Origin: Clostridia bacterium
GTDB taxonomy: Bacteria; Bacillota; Clostridia; Oscillospirales; Acutalibacteraceae
DNA: 46,666 nucleotides
Direction of reading: 5' to 3'
NCBI GenBank assembly: GCA_017416345.1
Contig: JAFQCR010000010.1
Location: forward strand, 1 to 46,666
Of this stretch, positions 15,315-23,359 are shown in pieces; the first letter of the stretch is position 1; each line of letters starts with the position of its first letter. The notes under the pieces were generated by a model. The model saw nothing but the letters and a program-made list of their open reading frames with translations. It was not told the origin of the DNA and searched no databases. A program made the translations under genes and the position numbers.

Positions 15315-16673
15315 ATGAAGATCATTTTGGTTGGTTGCGGCACGATCGGTGCAACCATTATTTCAAGTCTTGTGTCAGAGGGTCACGACATCGTGGCGAT
15401 CGACAGCGATGCCGACTTTCTGAACTCAATAACCAATGTTTACGACGTTATGGGTCTGTGCGGAAACGGTGCTGACAGCGACGTTTTGGAGGAAGCGGGC
15501 GCCGACACGGCCGACCTTTTCGTGGCGGTAACGGGCTCGGACGAGCTTAATATGTTAAGCTGCTTTTTGGCACGCAAAATGGGTGCAAAATACACCATCG
15601 CCCGTGTCAGGAGCCCCGAATATAATGACAAGAGCCTCGGGTTTATGAAGGACAACCTTGAGCTTTCAATGTGCATAAACCCCGAGCTTTTAACGGCTCG
15701 TGAGCTTTATAAAATTCTCAAATTCCCGTCCGCCGTAAAGATCGAGACCTTTTCAAGAGGCAATCTTGAAATGATCGAGATAAGGCTGAAGTCCGACTCA
15801 ACGCTTGACGGAATGAGCCTTATGGAGATGCGTAAGACCCACAAGGCCAAGGTGCTGGTCTGCTATGTCCGCCGTGATGACGAGGTTTTCATCCCCGACG
15901 GTAATTTCAGGCTGAAAAGCGGCGATTGGGTGGGCATAACCGCAGCGCCCGGCGAGCTGCAAAAGCTGTTCAAAAGTCTTGGTGTATATCAGAAGCAGGC
16001 AAAAAACGTAATGCTTCTGGGCGGTAGCCGCACGGCACACTACCTTGCCGATATGCTGCTTGAATCGGGCGGCTCGGTCAAGATAATCGAGCGCAACCCC
16101 GAGATCTGCGAGCGTTTAAGCGAGGCACTTCCCAAGGCGGTCATTTTAAACGGTGACGGCGCCGAGCAGGAGCTTCTGCTCGAGGAGGGCTTACGCTCGC
16201 TTGACGCATTTGTTTCCTTGACTAACACCGATGAGGCCAACATCCTTTTGTCGATCTTTGCCTCGGGTCAGAGCGTGCCCAAGGTCATAGCCAAGGTCAA
16301 CCGTGAGGAGCTTGTGCGTATGGCCGAAAATATGGGGCTTGACAGCGTGGTCTCACCCAAGGCAATGGTGGGTGATGTTATCGTCAGCTACGCCCGTGCG
16401 TTGGAAAACTCAAAGGGCAGCAATGTTGAAACGCTTTACAAAATTGCCGACGGCAAAGCCGAGGCACTTGAATTCAACGTCCGAGCCGACTCAAAGGTCA
16501 TCGGTGTCCCGCTTAAAGAGCTTCAGATCAAAAAGGGCATACTCATTGCCGGTATCATACGCAACCGCAAGACGGTCATCCCCGTGGGTGACGATATGAT
16601 CCTTGCAGGTGACAGCGTGGTCATTGTGGCCGCCGACCAGGGACTTCGTGACCTTGACGGAATTTTAAGGTGA
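15315..16673 (+). CDS. trkA: Trk potassium uptake regulatory subunit TrkA
   Basis: A 452-residue cytosolic gating subunit of the Trk potassium transporter. It is built of two RCK halves. The first has a Rossmann fold beginning MKIILVGCGTIG with G7, G9 and G12 for NAD(H) binding, followed by VTGSDELNMLSC and a C-terminal RCK_C part around 140-220. The second starts near residue 231 (NVMLLGGSRTA) and ends with its own RCK_C part (about 375-452). Two halves in one chain distinguish TrkA from the single-unit KtrA. ATG at 15315 is preferred to a TTG at 15303 because GGAGG (15305..15309) precedes it by 5 bases. trkH follows after 4 bases. Confidence 0.95.
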   Translation: MKIILVGCGTIGATIISSLVSEGHDIVAIDSDADFLNSITNVYDVMGLCGNGADSDVLEEAGADTADLFVAVTGSDELNMLSCFLARKMGAKYTIARVRSPEYNDKSLGFMKDNLELSMCINPELLTARELYKILKFPSAVKIETFSRGNLEMIEIRLKSDSTLDGMSLMEMRKTHKAKVLVCYVRRDDEVFIPDGNFRLKSGDWVGITAAPGELQKLFKSLGVYQKQAKNVMLLGGSRTAHYLADMLLESGGSVKIIERNPEICERLSEALPKAVILNGDGAEQELLLEEGLRSLDAFVSLTNTDEANILLSIFASGQSVPKVIAKVNREELVRMAENMGLDSVVSPKAMVGDVIVSYARALENSKGSNVETLYKIADGKAEALEFNVRADSKVIGVPLKELQIKKGILIAGIIRNRKTVIPVGDDMILAGDSVVIVAADQGLRDLDGILR

Positions 16674-16677
16674 CGGT

Positions 16678-18132
16678 ATGAATAAACGCTTTGTGTTTTA
16701 TATGCTTGGCCGGATCCTCGTTATCGAGGCGGTGCTGATGCTGCTGCCGTTTGTTGTGGGGCTTATCTATTCCGAAGCTTCGACATGGTGGTTTTTGCTG
16801 GTCTCCTCTGCAACCTTTGTGGTTGGTTTGGGACTGATGCTTTTATTCAAAAAAAGCGACAAAACGCTGTTTGCCCGTGAGGGCTTTGCCGTAGTGGCGC
16901 TGTCGTGGATAGTTATGTCGCTTTTCGGCGCTCTGCCATTTTATTTAAGCGGCACCATCCATTCGTTTACCGATGCGTTTTTTGAAACGGTCAGCGGTTT
17001 TACCACAACGGGTGCATCAATTCTGCCAAATATTGAGGCGCTGGACCGTTGTATGCTCTTTTGGCGAAGCTTTACCCATTGGATAGGCGGTATGGGAATA
17101 CTTGTGTTTATGATGGCAATTATGCCGTCCGAATCAGGAAGAAACGTGCATATTATGCGTGCTGAAATGCCGGGTCCCGTTGTGGGCAAGGTGGCTCCCC
17201 GAGTGCGTGAAACCGCAAAAATTTTATACCTTGTTTACATCGTGATGACGGTCGTTATGGTGCTGTTTTTGTGGGCAGGGGATATGGACCTTTTTGAAAG
17301 TCTTGTTCATACCTTCGGTACGGCAGGCACCGGCGGATTTAGCACAAGGGCCGACAGCATTGGCGGCTACAGCGCCTACAGCCAATGGGTCATAACCGTG
17401 TTTATGCTGCTTTTCGGCGTCAATTTCAACCTTTATTGCCTTATCCTTATCAAGCGAATAAAGGCGGCCGTAAAATCGACCGAGCTGTGGTGCTATATCG
17501 GTATCGTTGCGGCCTCGGTCATAGCCGTTACAATAAATATCGCCACCACAATGGCCAACGTTTACGGTAATTTTTCGGATGTTGTGCGTCATTCGGCATT
17601 TCAGGTGGCCTCAATTATCACCACATCGGGCTTTTCCACGGTGGACTTTAATCTGTGGCCCGAGTTTTCAAAAATGATACTTGTGGTGCTGATGTTTATC
17701 GGAGGCTGCGCAGGCTCTACTGCGGGTGGACTAAAGGTCTCCCGAGTTATGATGATGTTCAAGGGCATCTACCGTGATCTTCGACGGATGATCCATCCAA
17801 GGTCGGTCAGCTCGGTGAGGTTTGAGGGAAAAACGCTCGAAAAAGCCACTCTGCATTCGGTCAACGGCTATGTTGTGGTGTATATGATAGTGTTTTTTGC
17901 CATAATGCTGGTGATCTCGTTGGAACCGTTCGGTCTTGAGACCGCCTTTACCGCAACGGCGGCCTGCTTTAACAACGTCGGACCCGGTCTCGGCGAAGTG
18001 GGCCCTGCGGGTAGCTTTGCAGGATTTTCAAATCTTTCGACCTGGATACTGTCGTTTGCGATGCTCCTTGGCCGACTTGAGATCTTCCCGGTCTTGCTGA
18101 CATTTTCGCCCCTTACCTGGGCAAAAAAATAA
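16678..18132 (+). CDS. trkH: Trk potassium uptake channel subunit TrkH
   Basis: A 484-residue polytopic membrane protein, the ion-conducting subunit of the Trk system. The four pore-loop filters are visible: SGFTTTGAS (G112), [10 protein letters not shown] (around G217-G220), ITTSGFST (G318) and CFNNVGPG (G435). [15 protein letters not shown] lies in the connecting part of the third repeat, as in other TrkH proteins. The length matches the family and the C-terminus is intact. The ATG is 4 bases after the trkA stop, with AAGGTG as ribosome site overlapping that stop. Together with TrkA it imports potassium for osmotic adjustment. Confidence 0.95.
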   Translation: MNKRFVFYMLGRILVIEAVLMLLPFVVGLIYSEASTWWFLLVSSATFVVGLGLMLLFKKSDKTLFAREGFAVVALSWIVMSLFGALPFYLSGTIHSFTDAFFETVSGFTTTGASILPNIEALDRCMLFWRSFTHWIGGMGILVFMMAIMPSESGRNVHIMRAEMPGPVVGKVAPRVRETAKILYLVYIVMTVVMVLFLWAGDMDLFESLVHTFGTAGTGGFSTRADSIGGYSAYSQWVITVFMLLFGVNFNLYCLILIKRIKAAVKSTELWCYIGIVAASVIAVTINIATTMANVYGNFSDVVRHSAFQVASIITTSGFSTVDFNLWPEFSKMILVVLMFIGGCAGSTAGGLKVSRVMMMFKGIYRDLRRMIHPRSVSSVRFEGKTLEKATLHSVNGYVVVYMIVFFAIMLVISLEPFGLETAFTATAACFNNVGPGLGEVGPAGSFAGFSNLSTWILSFAMLLGRLEIFPVLLTFSPLTWAKK

Positions 18133-18136
18133 ATTT

Positions 18137-18173
18137 AAGCAGATGACTTCACTTATGCTGAGGTCATCTGCTT
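18137..18173. terminator. Bidirectional terminator between trkH and sigK
   Basis: AAGCAGATGAC (18137..18147) pairs with GTCATCTGCTT (18163..18173), extended inside by further pairs. AT-rich runs on both sides allow use by both convergent transcripts. Confidence 0.88.
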
Positions 18174-18176
18174 ATT

Positions 18177-18863
18177 TTATCCGTCAAATCGGGCACGGAG
18201 CTTTTCAAGTGCCTTTTTCTCAATTCGGCTGACGTAGGAGCGGCTGATCTTGAGCTTTTTGGCCACCTCACGCTGGGGGAGCTCGCTTTTGCCGTCCAAC
18301 CCGTACCGCAGGCGGATGATGGTCAGCTCCCGTGGGGTGAGGGTGTCTTTAAGGTATTCCTGCAGTTTTTTGAGCTTCAGCTTCAGATCAAGATCCTCCA
18401 CAATGTCGGAATTATCGGTGATAACGTCGATGAGCGTCAGCGTGTTGCCGTCCTTGTCGGTGTCTATGGGGTCGGATATGTAGACATCCTGCGCCGCCTT
18501 CTTGGCGGCACGGAAGTACATCAGTATCTCGTTGTCAATGCACCGTGCGGCATAGGTGGCAAGTCGGATACCCTTATCGGGCTTGAAGGAGGACACCGCC
18601 TTGATAAGCCCCACCGTGCCGATGGAAACAAGGTCGTCCTGGTCGGCACCGCTGCCGAAATACTTTTTGGCAACGTGGGCTACCAGTCGCAGATTGTGTT
18701 CGATCAGCTTTTTGCGTGCCAGGTCGTCACCGTCGGCCATTTGTTGCAAAAGCTCGGCCTCGGCCTTGCTTGACAGCGCCTTGGGGAACGACCCACCCGA
18801 TGCGGCGTGTAAAAACATAAACAAAAGGTTGGGGAAAACTTTCATAAGTAACGATAAAAACAT
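18177..18863 (-). CDS. sigK: Sporulation RNA polymerase sigma-K factor
   Basis: A 228-residue sigma-70 family factor with the pattern of SigK, the late mother-cell sigma factor of endospore formers. Region 2 includes EHNLRLVAHVAKKYF, DDLVSIGTVGLIKAV and LATYAARCIDNEILMYFR. Region 4 includes LTPRELTIIRLRYGL and the helix-turn-helix REVAKKLKISRSYVSRIEKK. The first roughly 25 residues are hydrophobic (MFLSLLMKVFPNLLFMFL) and look like the pro-sequence that anchors pro-sigma-K until cleavage by SpoIVFB. The gene is continuous, so there is no skin-type element here. The start has GGAGG 8 bases before the ATG. SigE is an alternative label, but the N-terminus and region 2 favour SigK. Confidence 0.9.
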   Translation of the reverse strand: MFLSLLMKVFPNLLFMFLHAASGGSFPKALSSKAEAELLQQMADGDDLARKKLIEHNLRLVAHVAKKYFGSGADQDDLVSIGTVGLIKAVSSFKPDKGIRLATYAARCIDNEILMYFRAAKKAAQDVYISDPIDTDKDGNTLTLIDVITDNSDIVEDLDLKLKLKKLQEYLKDTLTPRELTIIRLRYGLDGKSELPQREVAKKLKISRSYVSRIEKKALEKLRARFDG

Positions 18864-18936
18864 AAAGCACCTCCAAAATTACTGATACTTATGCGTGCCC
18901 CTTTGTCCCACTTGCAAGTCCACTCCGTGAAAGTTC

Positions 18937-18984
18937 AAAAAACAGCAGTCGACCGCACCGAACAGCTTGGTCGACTGCTGTTTT
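18937..18984 (-). terminator. Terminator of the ECF sigma operon
   Basis: A perfect 16-base stem (18939..18954 with 18969..18984, core CAGCAGTCGACC) around a 14-base loop. The T-run is on the minus strand, just after the stop of the membrane protein gene, so sigK is read separately. Confidence 0.9.
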
Positions 18985-18986
18985 AG

Positions 18987-20366
18987 TTATCTGTGATATT
19001 TGGCCTGAATTTCAAAATACTCATCCAATCCGTCCACATGAACGGCAGGAACATAGGTCTTTGCGTAGGTTTTATACCCATCGTCCTGTTCATCTATCAG
19101 CTTGTAAAAGGTATAAAACGGCACTATGAGAGAAGACTCTTTGTTACGTGGGTTTTGTTCCATAAGGTATTCAAATCCCACGACGTCATAGCTTTCAAAG
19201 TCCACTGCCGTCTGGTTTCGCATACACAATGGGCAGGAATGTCCGCCGAAAACGTAGCCCTTTTTCAGTAGCTCCTCGGCTTCTTTCACGGTCAGTAGTT
19301 CGGCCTTGCCCACAGCAGTAACGGTTTCGTTAAGCGGCAGACGGTATTTTACAAACCGCACCGTAACGTCCTGCAAAATATCCTTGCTGGGCGTCAGATC
19401 ATGATACGAATAAGTGTTGTGAAAATTCAGTCTGATATACTCTGTATACTGATGACTGTCATTGTCGTAGCCGCTTGAGTATATGTCCGACTTATTGTAA
19501 AAATAAATACAGATATTATCCACAACGTTAGGGTCGTTTTCGGATGGGACCCCATTGATATATTTGATCTTGTTGTAATGCCGCTTGATCTGCACATCGG
19601 AAAATTCGACCGAGAAAAGGTCAAACAACTCCTTTTTAATACCTTCGAGTGAAGCAATTATTTCCTCATCGGACTTGGTCTGGTCGATCTGTATGGTCTG
19701 TCCGTTTATTACCAACGGAGCAATGTATTCTTCGCCATAGCCGTTTTTTTGCGTGCTTTGCGAAATGGTGACATTAGTTTGGGTCAAACGCTGAGTAACG
19801 TCTGCCCAAATAGCGTTTTCCAAACTGCTGCGGTACGAAATAGTCGGGGAGTCCCAGGTGCTGTCGTGAGACCATCTCTCGGTCAGGCGAAAGGTTGCGC
19901 CAAAGGCTTTTGTCAGCTTCGGGACTATTTCATCACGGTACATAAGGAGCTCTTCTTCATTAAGCGGCAAGCCGGTGTTTCGGTGGCTAAGGATGGGGAC
20001 ATACTCCCCTTGAGGCAATTCGGGCAAAAACAGATACTTTTCGTCGGGTGTATATACTTTGGTATATTGATTGGTGTACGCCGACTCGGTTTGTGGGAAC
20101 ACACCGTTCATTTGCCGTGCCGTAAGGCCTTCAAACAACGGTAAGTCTGAAAACGGATCGGCGTTGGACGAAAACGGTCCCCATATAAGCACCGAAACCA
20201 GCGTCACGGTGCAGACCAGCACCACCGAAGCCACCGCAATAAGCGTTTTTCTGAATTTCAGACGCTTTCGGCGGTTTTCGGCAAGCTCCTCACGCATTAA
20301 AATGCTTTGCTCTAAAATGTCATTGTCGATGTGGCTCACGGCATCCAAAAATGTAAATAACCTCAC
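18987..20366 (-). CDS. Membrane protein coupled to an ECF sigma factor, putative anti-sigma or sensor
   Basis: A 459-residue protein with a cytoplasmic N-terminus of about 40 basic residues, one membrane segment at about 42-64 (TLIAVASVVLVCTVTLVSVLIW) and a roughly 395-residue extracytoplasmic part. Near the C-terminus GGHSCPLCMRNQ contains a CxxC pair (C378, C381), which could be redox active or bind metal. The start is GTG, overlapping the TGA of the ECF gene by four bases (GTGA), with GGGAGG upstream, so its synthesis is tied to that of the sigma factor. This layout is typical of an anti-sigma factor or cognate sensor. I see no zinc-binding HxxxCxxC anti-sigma motif in the N-terminal part, so that role is inference. 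Confidence 0.75.
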   Translation of the reverse strand: MRLFTFLDAVSHIDNDILEQSILMREELAENRRKRLKFRKTLIAVASVVLVCTVTLVSVLIWGPFSSNADPFSDLPLFEGLTARQMNGVFPQTESAYTNQYTKVYTPDEKYLFLPELPQGEYVPILSHRNTGLPLNEEELLMYRDEIVPKLTKAFGATFRLTERWSHDSTWDSPTISYRSSLENAIWADVTQRLTQTNVTISQSTQKNGYGEEYIAPLVINGQTIQIDQTKSDEEIIASLEGIKKELFDLFSVEFSDVQIKRHYNKIKYINGVPSENDPNVVDNICIYFYNKSDIYSSGYDNDSHQYTEYIRLNFHNTYSYHDLTPSKDILQDVTVRFVKYRLPLNETVTAVGKAELLTVKEAEELLKKGYVFGGHSCPLCMRNQTAVDFESYDVVGFEYLMEQNPRNKESSLIVPFYTFYKLIDEQDDGYKTYAKTYVPAVHVDGLDEYFEIQAKYHR

Positions 20367-20953
20367 AGCTCAAATCCCTCCCTTTCAAGATGCCCTTTCA
20401 GTCCGTCCCTGATGGCGGTCAACTCCTTATAAATTGCCGACTCGGTCACGCCGAAATTTTTGGCTATCTGCTTTATGGGGTCGGCAAAATAGTATCGGCT
20501 GATAAAAACGCACCGTCCACGGTCGTCAAGTCCTCTTAAATACCTGCTGATGACCCGACCCAGTTCGATCGCCTCAAGCTCTTCTTCGGGCGTTGAGCGG
20601 TCAATGGGATCAAGTCCAAGCTCCGAGAGCGACTCGGTAAGCTCGGACGGTACACGCTTTTGCCGTGTCTTTTCTTTAAAGCGGTTGATGGAAATACGCC
20701 GCATTATTTTGGTAAGATAAGCCTTAAAAACGTTGGGACGGTCGGGCGGAATGGCGTTCCACGCACCTAAATAGGTGCTGTTTTTGCACTCCTCGCAGTC
20801 AAGAGGGTCGTGCAGAAGATTGTAGGCCACCGTGTAAAGGTAGCGGCCGTATTTTCGGTCGGTCTTGTCGATGGCCGATTGGTCACGTTGCCAAAACAAC
20901 TCGATTATGTATTCGTCCGACACGGTGTCGGTCAAAACTCGGTCACGCTTCAT
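20363..20953 (-). CDS. ECF-type RNA polymerase sigma factor
   Basis: A 196-residue extracytoplasmic-function sigma factor. Region 2 covers about residues 20-95 (YLYTVAYNLLHDPLDCEECKNSTYLGAW in two parts, then KAYLTKIMRRISINRFKEK). Region 4 covers about 135-190, with helix-turn-helix DPIKQIAKNFGVTESAIYKEL. There is no region 3, as expected. The ATG follows AGGAGGGG at 5 bases. It is the first gene of a two-gene operon with the membrane protein. Upstream is a TTGACA without a proper -10; an AAACTT element followed by ATATAGG might be an autoregulated ECF promoter, but this is weak. Targets are unknown. Confidence 0.9.
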   Translation of the reverse strand: MKRDRVLTDTVSDEYIIELFWQRDQSAIDKTDRKYGRYLYTVAYNLLHDPLDCEECKNSTYLGAWNAIPPDRPNVFKAYLTKIMRRISINRFKEKTRQKRVPSELTESLSELGLDPIDRSTPEEELEAIELGRVISRYLRGLDDRGRCVFISRYYFADPIKQIAKNFGVTESAIYKELTAIRDGLKGHLEREGFEL

Positions 20954-21072
20954 AAAACCCCTCCTTTTTGCTCCTCGATCCTATATGTCAACAAAATTTT
21001 TAAGTTTGGAACACTTTTTCAAAAATATTTTACCATATCTTTTGTCTTGTGTCTATATTCTCAAAATAAGTA

Positions 21073-21101
21073 TTGAGCCGAAGGTGGGAAAGTGGTATAA
21101 T
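21073..21101 (+). promoter_or_regulatory. Promoter of the metallophosphoesterase-PHP gene
   Basis: TTGAGC (21073..21078), 17 bases, TATAAT (21096..21101). The ribosome site GAGGTGA (21119..21125) and ATG at 21130 follow. It is divergent from the ECF operon across a 176-base gap. Confidence 0.82.
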
Positions 21102-21129
21102 TTTAATATAGAGATCTTGAGGTGATAAA

Positions 21130-23307
21130 ATGAGCTTTGTTGTTGATGAGCGGTATTGGAAAGAGATAGCCGACTTCCTGGCCGTTTCAAAAGGCCCTAT
21201 AGTGCTGCACATTTCGGACACGGCAACCCGGCAGTATCCGTTTTTGCAGAAGCTTTTGGCGGCGGTGAAACCCGACCGCATCATCCACACGGGTGACTGC
21301 GCCGATGAGTATAAGGTCGGCCGTCTTGAAACCGACCGCAAGGGTTATGAGGCAGGGCTTCGAGAGCTTATGAGGATATTGAAAACGGCCGAATGTCCCA
21401 TCACCTTCACCCACGGCAACAACGATGACCTTGTGCTTTTAGAGGGCGAGGAAAACGTTGAGGTCTTGCAGAATTACACCGCTTTGGAGCTGTTTGGAAT
21501 AAAGCTTCTTATCGACCATTATCCGTTTGTGGGTGCAGGCGATGTTGACTTTGCTCTTTACGGTCACAGCGCAAGGTTTGACCCACACTATCCGCCCAAC
21601 GACACGGGTGTTGCCCCCGTTTACCTTAACGGCAACTTTTTCTGGACAGTCATAGATTGTGCCACCAAGCATTACTTAAGCATCCCCGTCATTGAACCAT
21701 TGGTTTTTGACGACAAGATCGAGACCGACGAAAACGGCAATAGAATTATCGTAAGAACCGAAAATGACCGTCAATGGAAGCTTCCGCCCAAGGAGCGTTG
21801 GTTTCTCACACAGATGCATCTGCACGCAGGCGTTGAGGATTTTTCAAGCGTGCGCTCACACGCCAAGGTTGCCAAGGAGCTTGGCTACGACGTAATTTTC
21901 ATAACCGAGCACGACAACCGTATGAACCGTGTTCCCAATTGTATTGAGGCTTTTAGTCTGACCGCCGAGGGTGACTCCGTGCGAGCTGACGGTATGGCAG
22001 GCTGGTACCGTGACGACGGTACACCTGCTTTGAGTGTGGCAAACGGCGACGGCTATTCACTTTGCTTGAAAAGGAAAGAAAATGCCACCTTCAAAAGCGT
22101 TGGCAAAAAGCATCAGGTATCGCTTTTTGCCGATGTTACCGTAACGCTTAAAATGTCGGCGCCCAAAAATGCCGATATTCTGGTCGATCTCACCCTTTCA
22201 CAGCGCCCCGAGGACCTCGAGCAGCAGCACCTTTACTACGGCATCGGTGAAGCCACGCACGAAGGCTGGTTCAAGTCGGTCGAGCGTGCCGAGGATGGGG
22301 TGTATGCCTTTAAGATCTCGGACGACGTGCTGTGCTTTGATCCCGATTTCGGGCACGATAACGCCCTGCTTTACATCACGGTGACCGCTGTTTCGGACGA
22401 TATTCTGGTCAATAGCATTGAATTTGACCGTAAGTATGTTGCCGAGGATGTAAGAAAGCGTCAAAAGACCTTGAGCAAGGTTATAGGCTCTAAGTACAAA
22501 ATCGTCATTAACTCGGGCTTTGAGATGTCGTTCGGTCATCATCAGAACTGCTTTTCGGCCTTTGTCCCGGTTGTTGATTACGGCAAAACAGGTTACGTGA
22601 AATCGGACGAAACAGGTGCAAAATATCTGCAGTCACGTGGAGCTACCTTCTCGTATAACCATATGTTCAGCGAGCTGAAGAAAACACCGCCCGAGGAGCA
22701 CGAGGCCGCCATCCAAAAGGTGATCGGACTTGGACTTGAGACCCGTTTCGGCGGTGCACAGCTTATCGAGGTCGGCTTCCCAATGGGTCGCTACGGCTTC
22801 TCTATCGAGGAGCATATGCGAGTTTGGGACGAGCTTGCCATCCGTGGCTTAAAGCTGGTCGGCTACGGCGACAGCGACAGTCACAATTCCAAGGTCGGCT
22901 GGCTTGACGGAAACAATTTCGGAAGCTGGATACTGTCCCGTGACCGCACGCAGGAGACCCTTGAGAGAGCTATGCGTAAGGGCAAGATATGCTTCGGAGA
23001 CCCCGTCAGATGGAAATCCACGTGGGATTTTGCCATCGGTGATGCCACTATCGGTGACACATTGACTTGTGACGGTAAGGCTTTGGGGCGCATAAAGCTC
23101 AATAAACTGACCGAACCCGTGGTGGTTAAGATCATCCGAGCAGGCGAGGTTTTGGAGCAACACACCGTCACCGCCGCATCCTTCGAAAGGGTGTTTGCGG
23201 TGGACAGAGGTGAGCTTCACTGCTGTCCCGTCCGTGTTGAGGTATGGTCGAATGAGGCCGAGCCCAAGCCATTGTTCTTCACCAACCCGATATACATGGA
23301 AAAATAA
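21130..23307 (+). CDS. Fusion of a calcineurin-like metallophosphoesterase and a PHP phosphoesterase domain
   Basis: A 725-residue cytosolic protein with two hydrolase modules. Residues 22-185 resemble YfcE/MJ0936-type metallophosphoesterases: D30 in HISDTA, GDC at 55-57, GNND at 96-99, H130 and GHS at 145-147. The usual His of the first DxH motif is Ala32 here and the His of GNHD is Asn98, so metal binding may be altered. From about 222 a PHP domain starts with QMHLHAG (H230, H232) and ITEHDN (258-263), continues with GFEMSFGHH (E465, H470, H471) and NH at 510-511, and ends with GDSDSH (580-585). A beta-rich insert of about 190 residues lies inside the PHP domain. The substrate is unknown; a phosphoester of a sugar or nucleotide is a guess. 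Confidence 0.85.
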   Translation: MSFVVDERYWKEIADFLAVSKGPIVLHISDTATRQYPFLQKLLAAVKPDRIIHTGDCADEYKVGRLETDRKGYEAGLRELMRILKTAECPITFTHGNNDDLVLLEGEENVEVLQNYTALELFGIKLLIDHYPFVGAGDVDFALYGHSARFDPHYPPNDTGVAPVYLNGNFFWTVIDCATKHYLSIPVIEPLVFDDKIETDENGNRIIVRTENDRQWKLPPKERWFLTQMHLHAGVEDFSSVRSHAKVAKELGYDVIFITEHDNRMNRVPNCIEAFSLTAEGDSVRADGMAGWYRDDGTPALSVANGDGYSLCLKRKENATFKSVGKKHQVSLFADVTVTLKMSAPKNADILVDLTLSQRPEDLEQQHLYYGIGEATHEGWFKSVERAEDGVYAFKISDDVLCFDPDFGHDNALLYITVTAVSDDILVNSIEFDRKYVAEDVRKRQKTLSKVIGSKYKIVINSGFEMSFGHHQNCFSAFVPVVDYGKTGYVKSDETGAKYLQSRGATFSYNHMFSELKKTPPEEHEAAIQKVIGLGLETRFGGAQLIEVGFPMGRYGFSIEEHMRVWDELAIRGLKLVGYGDSDSHNSKVGWLDGNNFGSWILSRDRTQETLERAMRKGKICFGDPVRWKSTWDFAIGDATIGDTLTCDGKALGRIKLNKLTEPVVVKIIRAGEVLEQHTVTAASFERVFAVDRGELHCCPVRVEVWSNEAEPKPLFFTNPIYMEK

Positions 23308-23312
23308 GCTAC

Positions 23313-23354
23313 AAAAAAGTCGATGAACGGAGCGCTCCGTTCATCGACTTTTTT
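23313..23354. terminator. Terminator hairpin at the exact centre of the palindrome
   Basis: Six A, then GTCGATGAACGGAGC (23319..23333), then its exact complement and six T. It lies 5 bases after the stop of the 725-residue protein and has all marks of a rho-independent terminator with a minimal GCGC loop. The left half is surely genuine. Whether the right half is native sequence or already mirrored copy cannot be told from the window. Confidence 0.88.
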
Positions 23355-23359
23355 GTAGC

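Larger units (their letters stand above)
1..23333 (+). repeat. Left arm of a window-wide perfect inverted repeat
   Basis: This half is the reverse complement of 23334..46666, with the rule x to 46667-x. The first 46 bases match the last 46 exactly, all gene ends map onto each other, and the centre reads AGC|GCT. The two arms show no substitution in the stretches I compared, and no spacer. All genes here reappear on the opposite strand of the other arm. Confidence 0.97.

Noticed and set aside
20990-21001. TTGACA upstream of the ECF sigma gene (minus strand) as a sigma-A promoter
   Set aside because: There is no -10 hexamer at 16 to 18 bases; that position falls in the A-rich ribosome-site leader.
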